Origin: Glandiceps talaboti
Lineage: Eukaryota > Hemichordata > Enteropneusta > Spengelidae
Reading direction: 5' to 3'
Length of the DNA stretch: 12,000 bases
Assembly (NCBI RefSeq): GCF_964340395.1
Contig: NC_135569.1
Span: forward strand, 5,044,540-5,056,539
Shown: one piece after another, positions 9,666 to 12,000 of the stretch
Layout of the letters: each line of letters begins with the position of its first letter
Numbering within the stretch: the stretch's first letter is position 1
Position numbers and translations under genes: made by a program
The notes under the pieces: generated by a model
Databases searched by the model: none
What the model was told of the DNA's origin: nothing
What the model saw: the letters and a program-made list of their open reading frames with translations, nothing else

Positions 9666-10714
9666 TTGTTTGTCTGTTTGTCATTGAATCGCAAGAATGA
9701 CAAGTTCTGAATACCTCAGTAATCACCATTTCATCATTTTCGTCTGGTACTTGTATGGTCAATCCATTCAAAGCATCACTGAAGCTATTGACGACTGTTA
9801 TGTCACCACCATATTTTGAAACAAGACGTTGTTCATAGTCATGGACATTTTCATGTTTCTGCTATTAGTGAATTCAGGTAAGGTTAAGGTAAAAAAAATG
9901 GATTCATCGTTAGTCATAACAAATATTGATGTCATAAATAATTAATGATGTAACAGTAATGTGACCATAATGTAACTAAAACCTTTTGGTATCTTTCCAG
10001 AAGAGAACTACACATTTTGGTAAAATTTTATAATGTATGAGTCTCATAATATAATAGTAGTCTATAATGTAATACTATAATTTCATAATGTAACGATAAT
10101 TCTTAGAATTTGTTCAGCAGTGTAGTACTACATGTTTGTGATAAAATTGGGTGGGATTGAATAATGTAAGGATCTCATAATGTAATAATGATGCCATAAT
10201 ATAAAAGATAATAAAGCAATAATAACGTAACACTAATGCAACAATAGTGTAAAGAACATTGGCATTTTCAGCAGGGTGGCATCTACTAAACCTTTCGAAA
10301 AATACTACTGTATGGATCCCATAATCTAATATTACATTATTTTAAAATAGTGGTAACTTGTTAAGGTCTTGAAATATAGTATTATATTTGCATTCAGAAA
10401 GGTTGTCTCATGTGGGGCATAGGTTCTGCTGTAGTAATGGGTGATATACATTTCACAAGTGAAGAAACTGTACGTTGAGTGGAAGTTTAAAGTCAAACCC
10501 GTTCATAGTGTTAGTTTTAGTCTGTTAGCATAATTTTTCAAAGTCAGTGCAATTATCAATTTCGTTTACTTTTCCCTTTGTTTGTTTGTTTGTTTGTTTG
10601 TTTGTTTGTTTGTTGGTTAGTATGTGTGTGTATGTATGTATGTATGTATGTATGTATGTATGTATGTATGTATGTATGTATGTATGTATGTATGTATGTG
10701 TGTGTGTGTATGTA

Positions 10715-10745
<31 letters not shown>

Positions 10746-11110
10746 ATGTATGTATGTATGTATGTATGTATGTATGTATGCATGTATGTATGTGTTGACT
10801 TTTTTACGTCTGTGGCAGTTTTGAGTCTCTCTCATTTTCTAACAGTTATACATCAAACGCATTTTGTCTCGTAAAAACACAAATTGAAAGTTTCAATTTG
10901 GTCATTTTAAGGTCTTTGCTCACAAGATACCCATGTAGTGAATACCTGCCTACATTGGATGGGTTTATATTTATAGAAACATTTCCTTACCTTCAAAACA
11001 ACAAGGTATGAACCGTGAATTTTCTGTTTACTGTTTGTCTTGTAAAATTTTGCTTTCGTCCCCAGAGCAACAGAAACAAACATCATCAGACATAGTACCG
11101 AAATCTTCAT
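3159..11110 (-). CDS. Secreted subtilisin-like serine protease (proteinase K/aqualysin type, S8 with I9 propeptide), 8 exons, complete
   Basis: Join of 11110-10991, 9858-9715, 8802-8670, 7952-7834, 7116-6972, 6661-6474, 5918-5750 and 3304-3159 on the minus strand: 1164 nt, 387 residues plus TAA. Every junction is GT..AG and keeps frame (intron phases 0,0,1,0,1,0,1). Residues 1-17 are a signal peptide, about 30-104 an I9 propeptide that would act as chaperone and inhibitor, and about 107-387 the mature peptidase. Visible catalytic parts are Asp144 (VIDTGI), His180 ([10 protein letters not shown]), oxyanion Asn267 (SAAGNN) and Ser332 (GTSMAAPHV). Cysteines 177/209 and 274/305 have the spacing of the two disulfides of aqualysin I. 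By family, the enzyme is an endopeptidase made as an exported precursor that removes its own propeptide; a digestive or extracellular role is inference. No key catalytic residue is missing. The length matches proteinase K precursors (about 384). Confidence 0.95.
3377..4169. repeat. Large, nearly perfect foldback element in intron 7
   Basis: The arm 3377-3551 is the reverse complement of 4001-4169. I see one substitution and a 6-bp extra (TTAAGC) in the left arm. The palindrome then continues: 3551-3584 pairs with 3793-3827, and 3605-3620 with 3777-3792. The right arm is therefore interrupted by 3828-4000 (173 bp), which has no partner in the left arm. No transposase is encoded and no clear target duplication is visible. 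The high arm identity suggests recent formation or gene conversion between arms. It would fold into a long hairpin in the protease pre-mRNA. Confidence 0.85.
4170..5375. other. Intron 7 interior: likely decayed repeats
   Basis: 4171-4330 is locally CpG-richer and lacks a known match. Between 4500 and 5260 the motif CTACC(TA)CC recurs (near 4504, 4958 and 5213), twice followed by A-rich/AAGCCA sequence, which suggests fragments of one repeat family. An open frame at 4561-4932 is lysine-rich with no motif and is probably chance. 5336-5359 is a short (CAAA)n run. Confidence 0.35.
5376..5512. repeat. 26-bp minisatellite, five copies
   Basis: Five near-identical 26-bp units (ATGCTACACTCATACC plus TTGGGGTCCC) in tandem from 5376 to 5505, then a partial unit ATGCTAC to 5512. 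Variants are a C in place of T in the first unit and one C-to-G change at the end of the third. In intron 7. On the transcribed strand each unit contains CAAGGTATG(A/G)GT, which resembles a 5' splice site. Confidence 0.95.
5728..5733 (-). terminator. Candidate intronic poly(A) signal just after exon 7
   Basis: On the transcribed strand AATAAA begins 16 nt past the exon 7 donor. It is followed about 27-45 nt later by GTGTTGTTTTTGTTTGTTGG, a strong G/T-rich downstream element. With the in-frame TGA at 5741-5739 it would produce a complete mRNA that skips exon 8. The sequence elements are seen; their use is inference. Confidence 0.4.
5750..5918 (-). CDS. Protease exon 7: catalytic Ser exon
   Basis: Codes residues 284-339 plus the first base of Gly340. 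The acceptor is TTTAATTGCAG|TCAGTC and the donor is TCAG|GTAACTAC in phase 1. SVTVGGV is the family's 'VGA' strand. [13 protein letters not shown] carries Cys305, 31 residues after Cys274 as in the Cys163-Cys194 disulfide of aqualysin [15 protein letters not shown] carries catalytic Ser332. Reading on past the donor adds only Asn-Tyr before TGA at 5741-5739, and an AATAAA follows at once, so an alternative short 3' end is possible here. Confidence 0.95.
5990..6081. mobile_element. Short MITE in intron 6
   Basis: A 92-bp element with 18-bp terminal inverted repeats, GGAGCCTTCTGTAATTAC at 5990-6007 and GTAATTACTGAAGGCTCC at 6064-6081 (17 of 18 match). The interior has a G9 run at 6010-6018 and no coding capacity. 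A partial relative lies at 424-438. Confidence 0.7.
6474..6661 (-). CDS. Protease exon 6: substrate-binding strand and oxyanion-hole Asn
   Basis: Codes the last two bases of Ala221 to Tyr283, ending in phase 0 at a near-consensus donor TAT|GTAAGTAC. The acceptor is [30 protein letters not shown] is the substrate-binding edge strand; SAAGNN contains oxyanion Asn267; Cys274 in DACLYSPG sits where aqualysin I has Cys163. In most relatives the strand reads SLGG, whereas here it is SISG (Ser240 replaces the first Gly). Asn236-Leu-Ser is the one N-glycosylation sequon I noticed in the mature chain, but it lies in the strand and is probably not used. Confidence 0.95.
6887..6924. repeat. (GACA)n microsatellite in intron 5
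   Basis: About 9.5 uninterrupted tetranucleotide units. In the transcribed orientation it is (TGTC)n and begins 47 nt after the exon 5 donor. Opposite in orientation to the arrays in introns 2 and 3. Confidence 0.95.
6972..7116 (-). CDS. Protease exon 5: catalytic His exon
   Basis: Codes residues 173-220 plus the first base of Ala221. The acceptor is TTTTGTCTGTAG|AAAAAC (AG at 7118-7117) and the donor is GCTG|GTACGT in phase 1. [14 protein letters not shown] contains catalytic His180, followed by [24 protein letters not shown], which matches the family pattern 'GVA....L..VRVL.C.GSGS'. Cys177 (three residues before His180) and Cys209 are 32 residues apart, exactly as Cys67-Cys99 of aqualysin I. 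A second AG inside the exon (AAAAACAG|GGAT) would shift the frame and is rejected. Confidence 0.95.
7660..7800. repeat. Palindromic MITE-like element in intron 4
   Basis: 141 bp whose ends TTCCCAAATAT and ATATTTGGGAA are inverted copies. Inside, GACCTCAGGGTTTTGTCACTG pairs with GTAGCGACAAGACCCCTTAG. It ends 33 nt inside intron 4, close to the exon 4 donor. A related sequence is at 9244-9335. Confidence 0.6.
7834..7952 (-). CDS. Protease exon 4: catalytic Asp exon
   Basis: Codes the last two bases of Gly133 to Arg172, ending in phase 0. The acceptor is TTTCCCTTTAG|GTGATGG (AG at 7954-7953) and the donor is [23 protein letters not shown] carries catalytic Asp144. The segment after it is unusual: instead of the common 'H.DF.GRA..G' loop it reads [13 protein letters not shown], lysine- and acid-rich, so Asp144 to His180 spans 36 residues against about 30 in proteinase K and aqualysin. 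The 3' boundary is supported only by the donor consensus and the frame into exon 5, so a slightly different end is possible. On the transcribed strand a TTCA-rich tract leads directly into the acceptor. Confidence 0.88.
7966..8345. repeat. Degenerate (AATG)n-type simple repeat in intron 3
   Basis: About 380 bp dominated by GAATGAATAAATGAA variants. On the transcribed strand it reads TTCATTCATTTATTC, giving a long pyrimidine-leaning tract ending about 13 nt before the exon 4 acceptor. The decay of the units marks it as older than the pure CTGT arrays. Confidence 0.9.
8513..8616. repeat. (CTGT)n microsatellite in intron 3
   Basis: Pure from about 8514 to 8600 (about 21 units), then two GTCTGT variants to 8616. 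(ACAG)n in the transcribed orientation, 53 nt after the exon 3 donor. Open frames through it are artefacts. Confidence 0.97.
8670..8802 (-). CDS. Protease exon 3: propeptide C-terminus and mature N-terminus
   Basis: Codes residues 89-132 plus the first base of Gly133. The acceptor follows a T-rich tract, TTTTTTTCCATAAG|ATATTGG (AG at 8804-8803), and the donor is CCAG|GTACATG in phase 1. [16 protein letters not shown] is the classic I9 end (family pattern 'P.V.YIE.D..V'), which lies in the active-site cleft before autoprocessing. NSWGLDRID corresponds to the start of mature proteinase K-like enzymes (family 'WGL.RI'). By alignment with proteinase K the mature chain should begin near Ala107-Ala108, giving about 281 residues. 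Confidence 0.93.
8855..9076. mobile_element. Foldback/MITE with internal subrepeats in intron 2
   Basis: CAAAACAT at 8855 and ATGTTTTG at 9069-9076 are the outer ends. Each arm holds two copies of a unit containing GACAAAAATC and CATTGCTACATTTTATCG: direct near 8889-8908 and 8932-8950, inverted near 8979-8996 and 9024-9042. The centre of symmetry lies near 8960-8970. No coding capacity. Confidence 0.65.
9244..9335. repeat. Relative of the intron 4 MITE, in intron 2
   Basis: Shares the order GGGTTTT..CAC..CGTCT..TACT(C/T)GTAG(C/T)G(A/G)CAAGACCCC, CACTCG/TCTCTCG and CTTGAAC/GTTGAAC with 7709-7800. Outer ends are less clear here. Confidence 0.5.
9571..9680. repeat. (CTGT)n then (TTTG)n microsatellite in intron 2
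   Basis: About 22 pure CTGT units from 9571 to 9661, then TTTG-type units to 9680. (ACAG)n in the transcribed orientation, 34 nt after the exon 2 donor. Confidence 0.97.
9715..9858 (-). CDS. Protease exon 2: central I9 propeptide
   Basis: Codes residues 41-88, phase 0 at both ends. The acceptor is CTAATAGCAG|AAACATG (AG at 9860-9859) and the donor is ACTGAG|GTATTC (GT at 9714-9713). The peptide has the I9 pattern: an N-terminal helix ([15 protein letters not shown]), a strand (DITVVNSF), then the conserved turn and hydrophobic stretch [10 protein letters not shown], comparable to the 'F.GF.A.L' element of other subtilase propeptides. The donor lacks the +5 G and is weaker than that of exon 1. 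A long tetranucleotide array lies 34 nt further into the intron. Confidence 0.9.
9976..10330. repeat. Degenerate tandem repeat of about 135 bp in intron 1
   Basis: Three blocks each run from a CAG(A/C)AG-like start through CTAC to ATGTA..(T)CTCATAAT. The closing motif is at 10041-10050, 10172-10181 and 10316-10325, spacings of 131 and 144. Many shorter CATAATGTAA motifs are scattered between. Heavily diverged. Confidence 0.4.
10577..10613. repeat. (TTTG)n microsatellite in intron 1
   Basis: About nine TTTG units, separated by a few bases from the adjoining TATG array. No function inferred. Confidence 0.95.
10621..10796. repeat. (TATG)n microsatellite in intron 1
   Basis: About 176 bp of TATG units, pure over 10631-10699 and about 10727-10790, broken by two (TG)n runs near 10699-10710 and 10717-10729. 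The open frames on both strands rich in Tyr/Val/Cys or His/Thr are artefacts of this array. Confidence 0.97.
10991..11110 (-). CDS. Protease exon 1: signal peptide and start of I9 propeptide
   Basis: Codes residues 1-40 and ends in phase 0 at a donor AAG|GTAAGG (GT at 10990-10989). The N-terminus has Lys2, then a hydrophobic core ([13 protein letters not shown]) fitting a signal peptide, with likely cleavage after Gly17 (Ala at -3, Gly at -1). The exon closes with [11 protein letters not shown], which resembles the first strand of I9 propeptides (typically PGxYIVxLK). The reading frame stays open upstream to another Met codon at 11194, but starting there would put about 28 polar residues before the hydrophobic core, so I prefer 11110. 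An acceptor-like TTTTTCACACAG ending at 11149 leaves open a non-coding 5' exon boundary just upstream. Confidence 0.9.
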
Positions 11111-11199
11111 CTTTGTGTTTTCACTTGGTAAGTGTCTTAGATGGATACCTGTGTGAAAAATAAAATACACTTGACAACCCTTAAAGTGGCACAAGCTGA

Positions 11200-11209
11200 G
11201 TTTATAAAC
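11200..11209 (-). promoter_or_regulatory. TATA-like box upstream of the protease start
   Basis: GTTTATAAAC (palindromic, so TATAAA is also present on the minus strand) lies about 90 nt before the start codon. Transcription would begin near 11170-11175 and leave a 5' UTR of about 60 nt. A second AT-rich candidate (TATTATATAA) is about 30 nt further upstream. If the acceptor-like site at 11150-11149 is used, the true promoter would be further away. Confidence 0.35.
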
Positions 11210-11212
11210 TTT

Positions 11213-12000
11213 TTACTCAAGTGAAAATACTTATATAATACCTTGATTAAACTATAGTATAATGTTAATGTCAATGCATGTCTTCTATGACATCACAATT
11301 TGTGTTCTGGCATTGTTAGAACAGTTGATAGCATAGTAGGGATAACCACGACAATTTAATACTTGTAATAAATTACATCTTCTGATTGTTTACAAGTAAT
11401 ATTTTAATACCGGGTTTGAGCTCTTGTGATGGTTAAGTATTCTGCAGTAAATAGAATACTGCAAGTACGTACCATTAAATACCGTCACAGTAACGGAACA
11501 AAAATGACGTCAAAATATATCAATTTATAAGCAATTTAACTAATGTTAGTAAGGTAGAAATGAAGAAATTTTTCATGTAACAGTCGAAAATGTGAAATAA
11601 AAGAGTTACACTACAATTATTAGATTTAACCAAAAACTTTTAAAATCTTGATTCCAATTTGACACATAGTTCCCCGTTTAATGCCAGGCTTCGTGATTTT
11701 CATTACAGTTAGTATGAGAGGGTAAACCTTATTTCTTCACCGGCATGCCCGATAATGCATAATATTATTTAACTGATTTTTCGTAAAGTAAACATTAATT
11801 TGACTGTATGAATTGTATCAATGGTTAGCTTCTAATTGTATATGACAAATAATAATCTATCAGATAATAGACCTAAGGGAAATATACCCCGAGGTAAAGT
11901 AATATATACCAAAGAACATATTATCGCGAGGAAGAACACAACTAACATGGACCCCACTGGAAACAAGTCTTTGACGTTTGTGGGTTATCCATAATTCAAC
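11213..12000. other. Upstream flank, no gene recognised
   Basis: AT-rich DNA with stop codons frequent in all frames. Apart from the CRE-like site and a small interrupted repeat of the hexamer around TATTCTGCAGT / AATACTGCA near 11438-11464, I see nothing assignable. The adjacent gene, if any, starts outside the window. Confidence 0.5.
11505..11512. promoter_or_regulatory. CRE-like palindrome TGACGTCA
   Basis: A full cAMP-response-element palindrome lies about 400 nt upstream of the protease start codon. A single 8-bp match can occur by chance; function is not shown. Confidence 0.2.

Noticed and set aside
9518-9771. Asp-Arg-Gln-Thr repeat tail after the exon 2 peptide
   Set aside because: It is read-through of the exon 2 donor into the (ACAG)n array; the GT donor and the frame of exon 3 show this is intron.
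10547-10874. Tyr-Val-Cys-Met and His-Thr-Tyr-Ile repeat proteins
   Set aside because: Translations of the (TATG)n array on both strands in protease intron 1.
1-12000. CRISPR array, prokaryotic operon, tRNA or rRNA gene
   Set aside because: The only regular repeats are microsatellites and one minisatellite without spacers; no rRNA or tRNA A/B-box pair was seen, and the intron structure is eukaryotic.

Overview
The window is AT-rich, intron-bearing animal DNA. It holds one recognisable protein gene, a secreted subtilisin-like serine protease of the proteinase K / aqualysin type (peptidase family S8 with an inhibitor I9 propeptide). The gene lies on the minus strand, from the start codon at 11110 to the stop at 3159. 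Eight coding exons join at GT..AG junctions without a frame break to give 387 residues, close to the length of known proteinase K precursors. The multi-exon structure, signal peptide, small MITE-like elements and long tetranucleotide microsatellites point to a metazoan. A marine invertebrate such as a cephalochordate or hemichordate is my best guess, but the species is not determined by what I can see.

Layout from the 5' side of the gene (high coordinates) to the 3' side: 11120-12000 is upstream DNA with a TATA-like box and a CRE-like site. Exon 1 (11110-10991) codes the signal peptide and the start of the propeptide, and exon 2 (9858-9715) the rest of the I9 fold. Exon 3 (8802-8670) codes the propeptide end and mature N-terminus. 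Exon 4 (7952-7834) carries the catalytic Asp, exon 5 (7116-6972) the catalytic His, exon 6 (6661-6474) the substrate strand and oxyanion Asn, exon 7 (5918-5750) the catalytic Ser, and exon 8 (3304-3159) the C-terminal helices. A poly(A) signal lies at 3016-3011. The rest, 1-3000, is downstream intergenic DNA with degraded inverted-repeat elements and no gene I can support.

The introns are full of repeats: (CTGT/ACAG)n arrays 34-53 nt after the 5' splice sites of exons 2, 3 and 5; long TATG and TTTG arrays in intron 1; a decayed AATG tract in intron 3; several MITE-like palindromes; a nearly perfect large foldback (3377-4169) in intron 7; and a 26-bp minisatellite (5376-5512) in intron 7.

I see no multi-gene novel system. 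The points most worth a second look are a well-formed intronic polyadenylation site directly after the catalytic-Ser exon (it would give a protease lacking its last 47 residues), oppositely oriented complementary microsatellites around exons 4-5, the interrupted foldback carrying a start-codon-plus-splice-donor fragment, and exact aqualysin-type cysteine spacing in an animal enzyme.
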